Shown here in pieces: positions 18,851 through 27,675 of a DNA stretch of 64,000 nt. The DNA comes from an uncultured Bacteroidales bacterium (GTDB taxonomy: Bacteria; Bacteroidota; Bacteroidia; Bacteroidales; F082). The notes under the pieces are model-generated. The model had not been told where the DNA came from. It was given only the letters and a program-made list of their open reading frames with translations, and made no database searches. The translations under genes and the position numbers were made by a program. The stretch is from the NCBI GenBank assembly GCA_937906455.1, contig CALCYT010000026.1:1-64000 (forward strand), in the 5' to 3' direction. Position 1 is the first letter of the stretch. Each line of letters starts with the position of its first letter.

Positions 18851-19633
18851 ATGAATATTATAGTTTGTATTAAACAAGTCCCGGATACTACAGAGATAAA
18901 AATCGATCCGGTAAAGAACACTCTTATCCGTGACGGCGTCCCAAGCATCATGAACCCTGACGATAAGGGCGGTCTCGAACTCGCCCTCCGCATGAAGGAC
19001 AAATATGGTGCCAACGTCACCGTCATCACAATGGGACCTCCACAAGCCGACCTCATCCTGAGAGAAGCTTTCGCAATGGGCGTTGACAGAGCTATCTTGT
19101 TGACCGACAGGAAGTTCGCAGGCGCAGACACCCTCGCCACATCATACGCATTGGCAGGTGCCATCAAGACCTTGGACTATGACCTCATCATCGCCGGCCG
19201 TCAGGCTATCGATGGCGATACAGCACAGGTGGGCCCTGAGATGGCTGAACATCTCGGATTGCCACAGGTGTCGTATGTCATTGACGCTGAACGCGAAGAT
19301 AACGGCAACTTCATCGTGAAGAAAGAGAACGAAGACAGCGTGCAGACTCTCGAAGTCGAAGGAAAATGCGTCCTCACAGTGTTGGCATCAGCATTCGAGG
19401 CGCGTTATATGACAGTATCCGGCATCGTTGACGCCTACGGCAAGGAAGTTGAGATATGGGGCGCCGACAAACTCGATGTCGATGAGACTAAACTCGGCTT
19501 GAAAGGCTCGCCGACAAAGGTGTGGCAGTCGTTCCCGAAACAGCTCAAGGCACCGGGCGAGGTGTTCGAGGTGAGCGAAGAGGAGGCTGTGGAAATCATC
19601 GTTAACAAACTGAAAGAAAAACATTTAATCTAA
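18851..19633 (+). CDS. etfB: Electron transfer flavoprotein beta subunit
   Basis: 260 residues, beginning MNIIVCIKQVPDTTEI as in most EtfB proteins. AGRQAIDGDTAQVGP near residues 117-131 is the nucleotide-binding signature. It lies 11 bases after bcd with a Shine-Dalgarno-like AGGAGG just before the ATG, and pairs with EtfA. Confidence 0.96.
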   Translation: MNIIVCIKQVPDTTEIKIDPVKNTLIRDGVPSIMNPDDKGGLELALRMKDKYGANVTVITMGPPQADLILREAFAMGVDRAILLTDRKFAGADTLATSYALAGAIKTLDYDLIIAGRQAIDGDTAQVGPEMAEHLGLPQVSYVIDAEREDNGNFIVKKENEDSVQTLEVEGKCVLTVLASAFEARYMTVSGIVDAYGKEVEIWGADKLDVDETKLGLKGSPTKVWQSFPKQLKAPGEVFEVSEEEAVEIIVNKLKEKHLI

Positions 19634-19643
19634 AAGTAAAGCC

Positions 19644-20663
19644 ATGGATATCAAAGATTACAAAAACGTTTATGTGTTCGCAGAACAGCGCGGAGGTATG
19701 ATTCAATCCGTAGCTTACGAACTTTTAGGTAAAGCCCGCGACCTCGCCGACGCTCTCGGTGAGAAAGTAGTGGCAATGTTGGTTGGCCACAATATCAAAG
19801 ACCAGGCGCAGAGCCTCATCGAGATGGGTGCCGACGAGGTGCTCGTCGCCGACTGCCCTGAGCTTAAGGAATACCTGACAGAGCAGTACTCTCAGGTTGT
19901 GTATCAGATGATTACAGCCGGACATCCGAGCATAGTGCTTTACGGAGCCACCACCATAGGCCGTGACCTCGCTCCACGTATCGCCTCACGTTTGAAGACC
20001 GGTCTGACAGCCGACTGCACCAAACTGGAGATAGGTATCGTTGAGGAGACGGGCGAGAAGCAGTTCCGCTCGACACGTCCTGCTTTCGGCGGTAACTTGA
20101 TGGCTACCATCCTTTGCCCTAATACACGTCCACAGATGTCAACAGTGCGTCCGGGTGTGATGCAGAAACGCGTCCGCGAGGCTGGCAGAAAAGGCGAAAT
20201 CACAATGTTCGCTCCGACATTCGATGCAAGCAAGTTCAAGGTGAGAGTCATTGAGACCAAGATGAACAACAAGACCACAGCCGACATCGCCGATGCTAAG
20301 ATTCTTGTTTCTGGTGGTCGTGGCGTTCACGACAAGGAAGGCTTTGGCAAGCTTCAGGCTTTGGCTGATGTCCTCGGCGGCATGGTGTCGTCATCGCGCG
20401 CCATGGTCGATGCCGGTATCATGGACCACGCCTATCAGGTGGGACAGACCGGTAAGACGGTGCGCCCGAACCTTTACATGGCATGCGGTATCTCCGGCGC
20501 CATCCAGCACCTCGCAGGTATGGAGGAGTCGGACTTCATCATCGCCATCAACAAGGACAAATACGCTCCAATCTTCAGCGCCGCTGACCTCGGCATCGTA
20601 GGCGATTTGCATAAAATCGTCCCGATGTTGACGGAGAGACTGAAGAAAGAGGTGGAGAAATAA
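19644..20663 (+). CDS. etfA: Electron transfer flavoprotein alpha subunit
   Basis: 339 residues. The C-terminal FAD-binding domain carries LVSGGRGVHDKEGF, SSRAMVDAGI, QVGQTGKTVRPNLYMACGIS and AINKDKYAPIF. It forms the flavoprotein heterodimer with EtfB. It is the last gene of the cluster, with an intrinsic terminator ~60 bases downstream. Confidence 0.96.
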   Translation: MDIKDYKNVYVFAEQRGGMIQSVAYELLGKARDLADALGEKVVAMLVGHNIKDQAQSLIEMGADEVLVADCPELKEYLTEQYSQVVYQMITAGHPSIVLYGATTIGRDLAPRIASRLKTGLTADCTKLEIGIVEETGEKQFRSTRPAFGGNLMATILCPNTRPQMSTVRPGVMQKRVREAGRKGEITMFAPTFDASKFKVRVIETKMNNKTTADIADAKILVSGGRGVHDKEGFGKLQALADVLGGMVSSSRAMVDAGIMDHAYQVGQTGKTVRPNLYMACGISGAIQHLAGMEESDFIIAINKDKYAPIFSAADLGIVGDLHKIVPMLTERLKKEVEK

Positions 20664-20724
20664 TTTTTATTTAACGATTCAAAAATTTAAAATTTAAAGA
20701 TCTGAGTCGGTTATTAAAGTGAAG

Positions 20725-20761
20725 ATTCCCGGCGGAAGTGATTCTGTCGGGAATTTTTTTG
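20725..20761 (+). terminator. Intrinsic terminator after etfA
   Basis: ATTCCCG pairs with CGGGAAT across a 16-base loop, followed by a run of seven or more T. It separates the butyrate operon from the SRP RNA gene. Confidence 0.75.
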
Positions 20762-20803
20762 TTTAAAATTCCTAAAATTTTCTTGCACAATCCAAAAAAT
20801 TCG

Positions 20804-20812
20804 TATCTTTGC
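20804..20812 (+). promoter_or_regulatory. Promoter of the SRP RNA gene
   Basis: TATCTTTGC, with a TTG -33-like element about 19 bases upstream. The RNA begins four bases downstream. Confidence 0.65.
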
Positions 20813-20815
20813 AGC

Positions 20816-20911
20816 GGGTAAGTCTTATACGACCAGCTCCTGTCAAACTCCCCCAGGGTCGGAAGACAGCAAGGGTAGATGGTTGAGCGGTGCGATATAA
20901 GTAGCTTACCC
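20816..20911 (+). ncRNA. ffs: Small bacterial signal recognition particle RNA (4.5S)
   Basis: About 96 nt. The ends GGGTAAG and CTTACCC pair, and the conserved apical domain is present: CTGTCAAACTCCCCCAGG, then GGTCGGAAGACAGCAAGGGT. The RNA binds Ffh and targets nascent membrane proteins to the translocon. A short T-run just after the closing stem serves as terminator. Confidence 0.95.
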
Positions 20912-20924
20912 CTTTTTGTCTGAA

Positions 20925-21386
20925 ATGATAATCGAACCTACATATACAGGCAAACAGTTCTGGCTCACAACAGTCATCTCCGGATTGTTGCTTGGTGTCT
21001 TATTGTCAATGGTTTACATGTTGTTCTATAACTATCTGTATATCGAGTCGTCTTATCTGTTCTCGATAATCTACCTCATCCCGTTTGTCTGGCTTAGCGT
21101 CACACTCGCGTTCTTTAAAAACAAGTTCGTGTGGAGCGAGTTCTCATACGGGCATGCGTTTGTGATGAGTTTTTTGTGCGGCGTCATAGCTTCTGTCGTG
21201 CTAAGCGGTGTCATTTTTGTGCTTTATGCCTGCGTAGGGATGGAGACCCGTATGGGACTTTATGAAAACGGACATGTCATGAGACGGCTTTTCTCACCGA
21301 CGGCCACGGCCATTTCAATGTTGATAATAAATGTGCTGCTATCACTGCTTTATTCATTAATTATTGCTATCTTTGCACGAAAATAA
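20925..21386 (+). CDS. DUF4199-type membrane protein
   Basis: About 153 residues from the ATG, starting a few bases after the SRP RNA terminator. Four hydrophobic segments are visible: WLTTVISGLLLGVLLSMVY, SIIYLIPFVWLSVTLAFF, FVMSFLCGVIASVVLSGV, and a C-terminal AISMLIINVLLSLLYSLI. DUF4199 proteins of this size often precede a family 2 glycosyltransferase in Bacteroidota, as here. Function is unknown. Confidence 0.75.
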   Translation: MIIEPTYTGKQFWLTTVISGLLLGVLLSMVYMLFYNYLYIESSYLFSIIYLIPFVWLSVTLAFFKNKFVWSEFSYGHAFVMSFLCGVIASVVLSGVIFVLYACVGMETRMGLYENGHVMRRLFSPTATAISMLIINVLLSLLYSLIIAIFARK

Positions 21387-21393
21387 ATTTGAA

Positions 21394-22329
21394 ATGGATA
21401 TATCTGTCATAATACCCTTACTCAATGAGGAGGAATCGCTGCCCGAACTCGAGGCTTGGATTCGTCGCGTAATGGAAGAGCACAACTATTCATACGAAAT
21501 CGTCTTCGTTGATGACGGCAGCACCGACGACTCTTGGCACTGCATAAAACAACTGAAAGAGACTAATCCCAACATCTGCGGCATACGCTTCCGCCGTAAC
21601 TACGGCAAGTCGGCGGCTCTTAACGAAGGCTTCAAACTCGCGCATGGCGACGTCGTCATCACTATGGACGCTGACCTCCAAGATAGCCCGGATGAGATTC
21701 CGGAGCTGTACAATATGATTGAAAACGAAGGCTATGACCTCGTGAGCGGCTGGAAGAAAAAACGCTACGACTCCACATTTGGCAAAAACATCCCGTCAAA
21801 GTTTTACAACTGGTCAACACGCTGCATGACAGGCATCAAACTCCATGACTTCAACTGTGGACTCAAGGCTTATCGCAACGAAGTGGTGAAAAATATCGAG
21901 ATCTACGGCGAGATGCACCGTTATATCCCTGTCATCGCCAAGGCTGCCGGCTTCACACACATAGGGGAGAAGGTCGTGCATCATCAGAAACGCAAATACG
22001 GAGAGTCGAAATTCGGAATGAGCCGCTTCGTGCGAGGCTATCTCGACCTTCTCACCATCTCGTTCATCTCAAAATTCGGAAAACGCCCGATGCATCTCTT
22101 CGGAGGACTCGGCTCACTGATGTTCATCGTCGGATTCATAATAGGTATAATATTGGTTGTCAAGAAGTTCGCCTATCATACCTATGGAATGGCGACACGC
22201 CCGCTGTTCTATTTCGCACTCGTATGTATCGTCGTAGGCGTGCAGCTGTTCCTCACAGGCTTCATCGCCGAACTCGTGCAGTCAACATCGTCAAAATCAA
22301 AAGTTTACGGAATAGCCGAGAATCTTTAA
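21394..22329 (+). CDS. Family 2 glycosyltransferase, membrane-anchored (DPM1/GtrB-like)
   Basis: 311 residues from MDISVIIPLLNEEE; the preceding ORF extension is rejected because a -7 box (TATCTTTGC) overlaps it. The GT-A domain has VDDGSTDDS and DADLQDSPDEIPEL. Two membrane helices lie in the C-terminal ~80 residues. This layout is typical of polyprenyl-phosphate sugar synthases that load a sugar on a lipid carrier. A short gap separates it from the DUF4199 gene. Confidence 0.9.
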   Translation: MDISVIIPLLNEEESLPELEAWIRRVMEEHNYSYEIVFVDDGSTDDSWHCIKQLKETNPNICGIRFRRNYGKSAALNEGFKLAHGDVVITMDADLQDSPDEIPELYNMIENEGYDLVSGWKKKRYDSTFGKNIPSKFYNWSTRCMTGIKLHDFNCGLKAYRNEVVKNIEIYGEMHRYIPVIAKAAGFTHIGEKVVHHQKRKYGESKFGMSRFVRGYLDLLTISFISKFGKRPMHLFGGLGSLMFIVGFIIGIILVVKKFAYHTYGMATRPLFYFALVCIVVGVQLFLTGFIAELVQSTSSKSKVYGIAENL

Positions 22330-22358
22330 TAGACCTTGGATTTTAGACCTTAGACCTT
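22330..22358 (+). repeat. Short word repeat after the glycosyltransferase
   Basis: AGACCTTGGATTTTAGACCT then TAGACCTTAG, a degenerate repeat of AGACCTTAG. Confidence 0.6.
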
Positions 22359-22376
22359 AGTGGGGATTGCTAACGT

Positions 22377-22769
22377 CTAATAATACGGTTCTTCAAAGGC
22401 TTCTTCATCAAAGTATTCTTCCTCTTCTTCGTCGAAGATGTCCTCTTCTTCGTCGGCAAACATATTCTCGCCCTCTTCCCAGTCGAAGTCTTCCTCAAGC
22501 TTGCTTTCGTCAAACTCGTCGATGTCGTTCATCTCGTTCATGAAATCGCGCAACTCCTCGTCAGTCATCTCGTCGAGGTTGGCACTCAACAACTTGTTGT
22601 CACGCGACGACGACCTTAACTCTTTCAAAACATCAGGGGAGATGTAAAAATCATCAATGTTTTCCTGACAATAATTAATGTATTTTGGGTCTTTTTCAAA
22701 GACTTCAGCGAGAGTCTGGCCCTCATATTTTCCAAAAGTGAAAATCGAATCAATGTCGTAAAACTTCAT
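22377..22769 (-). CDS. Acidic hypothetical protein with ExoX C-terminal-like motif
   Basis: 130 residues. The first ~45 residues (FTFGKYEGQTLAEVFEKDP, YINYC) match the small FGKY-G-tl-ei-DP-YI domain found at the C-terminus of ExoX-like exonucleases. The rest is extremely acidic (runs of Glu and Asp). There is no catalytic domain. A minus-strand promoter box (TATTTTTG at 22793-22800) precedes it. Role unknown. Confidence 0.7.
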   Translation of the reverse strand: MKFYDIDSIFTFGKYEGQTLAEVFEKDPKYINYCQENIDDFYISPDVLKELRSSSRDNKLLSANLDEMTDEELRDFMNEMNDIDEFDESKLEEDFDWEEGENMFADEEEDIFDEEEEEYFDEEAFEEPYY

Positions 22770-22832
22770 ATCATATCAATTTTTTTGATTTACAAAAATA
22801 TACCTTTTTTATGATAAATGCAATGTTTTTCT

Positions 22833-23201
22833 TTATTTTTTGAAACAAAAATAAACGGCGAGCACCATGAAGCCGAATCCAATCGCATGATTCCAGCTGA
22901 ATGTGCCCATTTTGAACACTTTGAGTGTTATTATCATGAAGACAATCAAACTTATAACCTCCTGAATTACTTTGAGTTGCACGAGATTAAACGGTCCGCC
23001 GTTTACATCTGAACCAATTCTGTTTGCCGGAACCATCACCAAATACTCGAGTAAAGCTACACACCAGCTTGCTAATATGATGAGTATCAACGGCCAATCG
23101 GTGATGACTTTCATCTCGGTAAGTTTCAAATTACCGTACCATGCAAATGTCATGAAAATGTTCGATACAACTAAAAGCAAAATTGTGTAAATAGTCTTCA
23201 T
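22833..23201 (-). CDS. DMT-superfamily DUF486 membrane protein
   Basis: 122 residues with four membrane helices. ASWCVALLEYLVMVPANRIG and GPFNLVQLKVIQEVISLIVF are conserved blocks of DUF486. Proteins of this family resemble small multidrug transporters; the substrate is unknown. A promoter box lies at 23217-23225 on the minus strand. Confidence 0.88.
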   Translation of the reverse strand: MKTIYTILLLVVSNIFMTFAWYGNLKLTEMKVITDWPLILIILASWCVALLEYLVMVPANRIGSDVNGGPFNLVQLKVIQEVISLIVFMIITLKVFKMGTFSWNHAIGFGFMVLAVYFCFKK

Positions 23202-23259
23202 TTATAAAAATTTCCCGCAAATTTACAAAAAATATTTTTATGTTATTATCAAAAAATAT

Positions 23260-23288
23260 AAGGTCTGACGTCTAAAGTCTAAAGTCTT
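23260..23288 (+). repeat. Short word repeat upstream of gmhA
   Basis: AAGGTCTGACGTCTAAAGTC then TAAAGTCT, words of GTCTAAA in the gap before gmhA. The same word occurs after the gene at 51.9-53.5 kb. Confidence 0.6.
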
Positions 23289-23293
23289 TTTAT

Positions 23294-23302
23294 TATTTTT
23301 GC
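23294..23302 (+). promoter_or_regulatory. Promoter of gmhA
   Basis: TATTTTTGC, 15 bases before the gmhA ATG. Confidence 0.55.
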
Positions 23303-23317
23303 AAAAAATATAGTGAT

Positions 23318-23893
23318 ATGATTTCGATTGAAAACATCATCAATGATTCAATAAATGTCAAGCAATTGATTCTCAATGATAAAGACCTTATCAAACGAAT
23401 CAATGACGCTGCCATGACATGCGTTGTTTCGTTGAAAAACGGAGGTAAGATTAATTTCTGTGGCAATGGTGGCAGTGCCGCCGACGCCCAACACCTCGCT
23501 GCCGAGTTGAGTGGACGCTTCTATTATGACCGTCCGCCGCTCAATGCGGAGGCTCTGCATGTCAACACAAGCTATCTCACCGCTGTCGCCAACGACTATT
23601 CTTACGATATGGTTTATGCCAGAATGCTTCAGTCATCGGCAAAAAAAGGTGATGTCCTGATTGGCATCAGCACTTCCGGAAACTCTTCCAATATATTGAA
23701 AGCCATCGAATTAGCTAAAGAGATTGGTGTGGCGACCATCGGCATGACAGGGGAGAAAGGCGGAAAAATGGCCGACGTCTGCGACATGCTGATAAGTGTG
23801 CCGAGCAGCTGCACACCGCGCATACAAGAAGCGCATATCATGATTGGACATATCATCTGCGAAATCATAGAGGCATCGATGTTTCCGAGATAA
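23318..23893 (+). CDS. gmhA: Sedoheptulose 7-phosphate isomerase
   Basis: SIS-domain isomerase making D-glycero-D-manno-heptose 7-phosphate, first step of heptose synthesis for LPS or surface glycans. 191 residues. NFCGNGGSAADAQHLAAELSG near residues 47-67 is the phosphate-binding signature, and GISTSGNSSNI is the second loop. A HAD phosphatase gene of the same pathway starts two bases after the stop. Confidence 0.92.
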   Translation: MISIENIINDSINVKQLILNDKDLIKRINDAAMTCVVSLKNGGKINFCGNGGSAADAQHLAAELSGRFYYDRPPLNAEALHVNTSYLTAVANDYSYDMVYARMLQSSAKKGDVLIGISTSGNSSNILKAIELAKEIGVATIGMTGEKGGKMADVCDMLISVPSSCTPRIQEAHIMIGHIICEIIEASMFPR

Positions 23894-23895
23894 TC

Positions 23896-24435
23896 ATGGA
23901 CTGGATGGGCAAAATCGACAAATCTTGGACTCTGTTCCTTGACCGCGACGGCGTTGTTAACGTGCGTCTTGTTGATGATTATGTCAAGAATATCAATGAG
24001 TTCGAGTTTTTGCCCGGCGTTTTGGAGGCTTTCAAAATATTCGCTGAGACGTTCGGAAAAATCATCATCGTGACAAACCAACAAGGCGTAGGCAAAGGCC
24101 TCATGACTCTTGATGACGTGGAAACGGTTCATGGTTTCATGATGCAAGCTATTGAAAGTCAAAAGGGTAGGGTGGATGCGATATATGTCTGCCCTCAACT
24201 GAAATCCGACCCGGATAATTTCAGGAAACCAAGCCCTAAAATGGCGTTCATGGCGCAACACGATTTCCCTGAGATTGATTTCGACAAGTCAGTCATGGTC
24301 GGGGACTCCAATTCGGACATCGAATTTGGAAGAAACGCCGGAATGTACACAATATTAATAGGTGATGAGGCTGTGAAATGCCGGCCTGACCGCCGATTCG
24401 AGTCGCTTTTAAAGTTTGCCAAGATATTAAAGTGA
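23896..24435 (+). CDS. gmhB: HAD-IIIA phosphatase, probable heptose bisphosphate phosphatase
   Basis: 179 residues. FLDRDGVVN near residues 14-22 is HAD motif I, TNQQGVGKG is motif II, KPSPKM is motif III and GDSNSDIEFG is motif IV. Placement directly after gmhA supports D-glycero-D-manno-heptose 1,7-bisphosphate 7-phosphatase. The Cys/His zinc loop of classical GmhB is largely absent, so a histidinol-phosphatase-like activity cannot be excluded. Confidence 0.8.
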   Translation: MDWMGKIDKSWTLFLDRDGVVNVRLVDDYVKNINEFEFLPGVLEAFKIFAETFGKIIIVTNQQGVGKGLMTLDDVETVHGFMMQAIESQKGRVDAIYVCPQLKSDPDNFRKPSPKMAFMAQHDFPEIDFDKSVMVGDSNSDIEFGRNAGMYTILIGDEAVKCRPDRRFESLLKFAKILK

Positions 24436-24478
24436 TAGTTTAGATAAAAGATTTTAACATATTTATAACCAATAATAT

Positions 24479-25963
24479 ATGTCATTGCTGATACTGACGG
24501 TTTTTATTGTTTACACGGTGCTTATTCTCGTCATAGCACATTTCACTTCGAGGAAATCGAACAATGAGACGTTTTTCACGGGAAACAGGAAATCGCCGTG
24601 GTTTGTGGTGGCATACGGCATGATTGGCGCGTCATTGTCGGGTGTCACGTTTATGTCGGTGCCGGGTAACGTATATACAAGCCAATTTACGTATTTCGGC
24701 ATAGTTCTCGGCTATATCATTGGTTATGCGGTGATTGCGCTTGTCTTGCTGCCGCTTTATTACCGTCTGAATCTGACATCCATCTACACATATCTTGAGA
24801 TGCGTTTCGGCAGACGTTCAGAAAAGACCGGCGCGGCATTCTTCATCTTGTCGCGTCTGCTCGGCTCCGCATTGCGTATGTATCTGGTAGTCTTTGTGTT
24901 ATATGAGTTTGTCTTCAAGACCTGGGGAATCCCGTTTTGGGTGCCGGCGGTGATTTTCATCGCTATGATACTCGTCTATACTTTCAAAGGCGGAATAAAA
25001 ACCATCGTATGGACCGACACCTTGCAAACTACTTTCCTTATTTTGGCTGCGGTGATAACGGTGGTTTGCATCCTCAGAGAGCTTGACATCTCAATCCCTG
25101 ATTTGCTGAAAGCCTCGTCGGAACAGGGATATACGAAACTTTTCGAGACTGACCCCAACCATAGCCGGTTCTGGCTGAAACAGATTCTCAGCGGCGCCTT
25201 CATTACCATAGTGATGACAGGCCTCGACCAGGACATGATGCAGAAGAACATGACATGCAAAAGCATCCGCGACGCTCAGAAAAACGTCATGACATCGAGT
25301 GTTCTGTTCATCTTTGTAAACATCATATTCTTGTGCTTAGGCGCCGCGTTGATATACTATGCACAGCAAACTGGATTCCAGCTGCCGACCAACGACAGTG
25401 GAGTAGTGGTCAACGACAAGATTTTCCCGGCTATCGCATTCAGTTTCAGCAAGTTCACAAGCATAGTGTTTGTCATTGGACTGGTGGCGGCCGGATATTC
25501 CTCCGCCGATGGCACCCTTACCGCGCTGACAACCACCTTCTGCTACAATTTCCTCGATTTCGGCAATAATAACGAACTTACCGAAGAACAAAAACTAAGG
25601 AGAAGAAAACAGATTCATGTGATGTTCGCAATGGCTTACCTGTTGGTAATCATAGCGTTCCGTCCGTTCCACAACCAATCGCTCATCGATAAGGTGTTCG
25701 AAATAGCCGGCTATACCTACGGACCGCTGCTCGGACTGTATTCTTTTGGACTTTTCGTCAAAAACCGCAAGCCTGTTGATAAATTTGTGCCTTATATCGC
25801 AATAGCGTCGCCGATTTTGAGTTATTTATTGAGTGTGTATTCAACTCAATTGTTCAATGGATATAAATTTGGATTTGAAATATTGATTATCAATGGTTTA
25901 ATAACATTTTTGGCATTATTGGCTATATCAAAAAAAGACATCTCAAAAGTGTCGGTTAAATAA
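24479..25963 (+). CDS. Sodium:solute symporter (SSS family)
   Basis: 494 residues with about 13 membrane helices. Early family features are NRKSPWFVVAYGMIGASLSG, SVPGNVYTSQFTYFG and YTFKGGIKTIVWTDTLQ. The sodium-site region GLVAAGYSSADGTLTALTTTF is conserved. The transported solute is unknown; relatives carry sugars, sialic acid or organic acids. The DUF4831 gene starts seven bases after its stop. Confidence 0.9.
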   Translation: MSLLILTVFIVYTVLILVIAHFTSRKSNNETFFTGNRKSPWFVVAYGMIGASLSGVTFMSVPGNVYTSQFTYFGIVLGYIIGYAVIALVLLPLYYRLNLTSIYTYLEMRFGRRSEKTGAAFFILSRLLGSALRMYLVVFVLYEFVFKTWGIPFWVPAVIFIAMILVYTFKGGIKTIVWTDTLQTTFLILAAVITVVCILRELDISIPDLLKASSEQGYTKLFETDPNHSRFWLKQILSGAFITIVMTGLDQDMMQKNMTCKSIRDAQKNVMTSSVLFIFVNIIFLCLGAALIYYAQQTGFQLPTNDSGVVVNDKIFPAIAFSFSKFTSIVFVIGLVAAGYSSADGTLTALTTTFCYNFLDFGNNNELTEEQKLRRRKQIHVMFAMAYLLVIIAFRPFHNQSLIDKVFEIAGYTYGPLLGLYSFGLFVKNRKPVDKFVPYIAIASPILSYLLSVYSTQLFNGYKFGFEILIINGLITFLALLAISKKDISKVSVK

Positions 25964-25970
25964 TAATATC

Positions 25971-27068
25971 ATGAAAAAAATCATTTTAATATTATCATTA
26001 GTGGCTTCGTTAGGTGCTGAAGCTCAATACGTTACAACATTCGCGAAAAACGTTCAGGACAATCAGGAGGACGGTATTTTCTATTATCTGCCAAGAACGG
26101 TGATAAGGCTCGAATTTACTGTCGAGGAGACGGACTATTACATTGGGCCTTATGCAGAATTTGCATCTAAATTGTTGGAAATAAATGATATAGTGCGCGA
26201 GACCAAGTCGGAGTTCAAAATTATGAATGTTGACATTCAATGGACTAACGAGGCTGACCCGAACGCGGTTTATTTCATCGCGTCCGACGAGAAAAACAAA
26301 GACCCGCTGCCAAATGTAATCCTTGACGTCGATGGTGTTATAATGGCGGTGGGACTCGATAGCATTCCGGCTAAATCGCGAATCGAGCGTCAGACCTGTA
26401 AAAATAACGGCGTTGACGTATGTGAGAGACTGGTTCCGACATTTGTTGAGATTCTGGACAATGATGTTGAATTGGACGATGATGATGATGGTAATACATT
26501 GAAAATCAAGAGTGAAAACCGAGCGAAAGCCGCAGTAGAGAAGATTTACAATATCAGGACTGCATATTTTGATCTTGTCGCCGGAACCAACGAGGTGGCT
26601 TATGGTGAAGCCATCTCATATATGGCTGATGGCTTGAAAAACCTTGAAAATGAATATCTTAGCCTGTTTAAAGGCAAAATTGTCAAAAGTACATATAAGA
26701 AGGTGTATTATTTCACACCAGATAAAAGTCATCAGAATAGTTCGGCGTCAATTACTAAAATGTCGGCAAACGAGGGCATTATCGACATGAACAGCAAGGG
26801 TGACCTTGTGAAAATACAGTTCGAGAGCAGAAACTCGATGAATAATGTCAAGCAATTGGCAGACGACACTAAGAAGAACGCCCAAATAGGCAAGATATTC
26901 TACCGTTTGCCTGCCGAAACCAACGTAAAAGTGATGACAGGCAATAAGATTTTAGCAGAAAAAGTCTTGACAATCAATCAGTTCGGTGATGTAAGAATTG
27001 TTTCTGTCAAAGGAAATAAAATCCTATTCAACCCAAATACGGGCCAAATCATCTCAATAACTCATTAA
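25971..27068 (+). CDS. DUF4831 family secreted protein
   Basis: 365 residues with an N-terminal signal peptide (MKKIILILSLVASLGAEAQ). The YYLPRTVIRLEFTVEETDYY block and an internal IYNIRTAYFDLVAGTNEVAYG are typical of DUF4831. Function unknown. It converges on the DUF3127 gene, and the two stop codons overlap in a shared TTAA. Confidence 0.85.
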   Translation: MKKIILILSLVASLGAEAQYVTTFAKNVQDNQEDGIFYYLPRTVIRLEFTVEETDYYIGPYAEFASKLLEINDIVRETKSEFKIMNVDIQWTNEADPNAVYFIASDEKNKDPLPNVILDVDGVIMAVGLDSIPAKSRIERQTCKNNGVDVCERLVPTFVEILDNDVELDDDDDGNTLKIKSENRAKAAVEKIYNIRTAYFDLVAGTNEVAYGEAISYMADGLKNLENEYLSLFKGKIVKSTYKKVYYFTPDKSHQNSSASITKMSANEGIIDMNSKGDLVKIQFESRNSMNNVKQLADDTKKNAQIGKIFYRLPAETNVKVMTGNKILAEKVLTINQFGDVRIVSVKGNKILFNPNTGQIISITH

Positions 27069-27457
27069 AATGGCAGGTCGTCGCCGTTGTCTGAGGCGAA
27101 ATAGTCCTCATTCATTGGTGGCAATGGCTGCTGCGGTGTCTGTGGCTGCATCGGATTCATGGGCTGCTGCGCCACCGGTTGCGCCACTGGCTGGTCAACC
27201 TCAAGTCTGATGGCTCTGACATCGGTGTACCATTTGCCGTTGAACTCACGTGATTCAATGCTTATCTGCGCCTTGATGGTCTGACCGACAAAATATCCGT
27301 TTGCCTCGTTGACGCGCTCATTCCAACAGATCAGACAGACTTTTTTCGGATATTGCTCGGTCGTCTCAATTATCAATTCTTGTTTTTTCCAAGGACCGCG
27401 AGCCGATGCGCCTTCAGTCAAAGTACCTAATTGTACAACTTTTCCTATGATTTCCAT
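27065..27457 (-). CDS. DUF3127 OB-fold protein with SSB-like C-terminal tip
   Basis: 130 residues. The first ~90 residues form the DUF3127 domain (GKVVQLGTLTEG, CWNERVNEANGYFVGQTIKA), related to single-strand DNA-binding OB folds. A Pro/Gln-rich linker (PVAQPVAQQPMNPMQPQ) leads to an acidic end DNGDDLPF that resembles the SSB tip DDDIPF. This suggests, but does not prove, docking to SSB-interacting proteins. A promoter box is at 27485-27493. Confidence 0.85.
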   Translation of the reverse strand: MEIIGKVVQLGTLTEGASARGPWKKQELIIETTEQYPKKVCLICWNERVNEANGYFVGQTIKAQISIESREFNGKWYTDVRAIRLEVDQPVAQPVAQQPMNPMQPQTPQQPLPPMNEDYFASDNGDDLPF

Positions 27458-27484
27458 ATCTGTGATATTAATTATTTTCTAAGC

Positions 27485-27493
27485 GCAAATTTA
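27485..27493 (-). promoter_or_regulatory. Promoter of the DUF3127 gene
   Basis: Minus-strand TAAATTTGC, 28 bases upstream of the ATG. Confidence 0.5.
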
Positions 27494-27640
27494 CGAAATT
27501 ATTTCACACGTTTTTAAAATTTAACAATTTTTAACCAAACTTGCTTAAATTCGTAATAAATCTTAAAAAACATAAAGATTTCTCTCATTATTTTGAAACC
27601 CTTTTGCAAAATAATATACATTATGTTAAATAGTGTTTGC

Positions 27641-27667
27641 AAAAAAAGGTGGAGAATCACCTCCACC
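27641..27667 (-). terminator. Intrinsic terminator of the TPR gene
   Basis: On the minus strand GGTGGAG and CTCCACC form a 7-bp stem followed by TTTTTTT. It lies just after the stop of the tetratricopeptide gene. The rest of the 218-base gap to the DUF3127 gene is AT-rich, with one promoter box. Confidence 0.75.
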
Positions 27668-27675
27668 CATATTAT

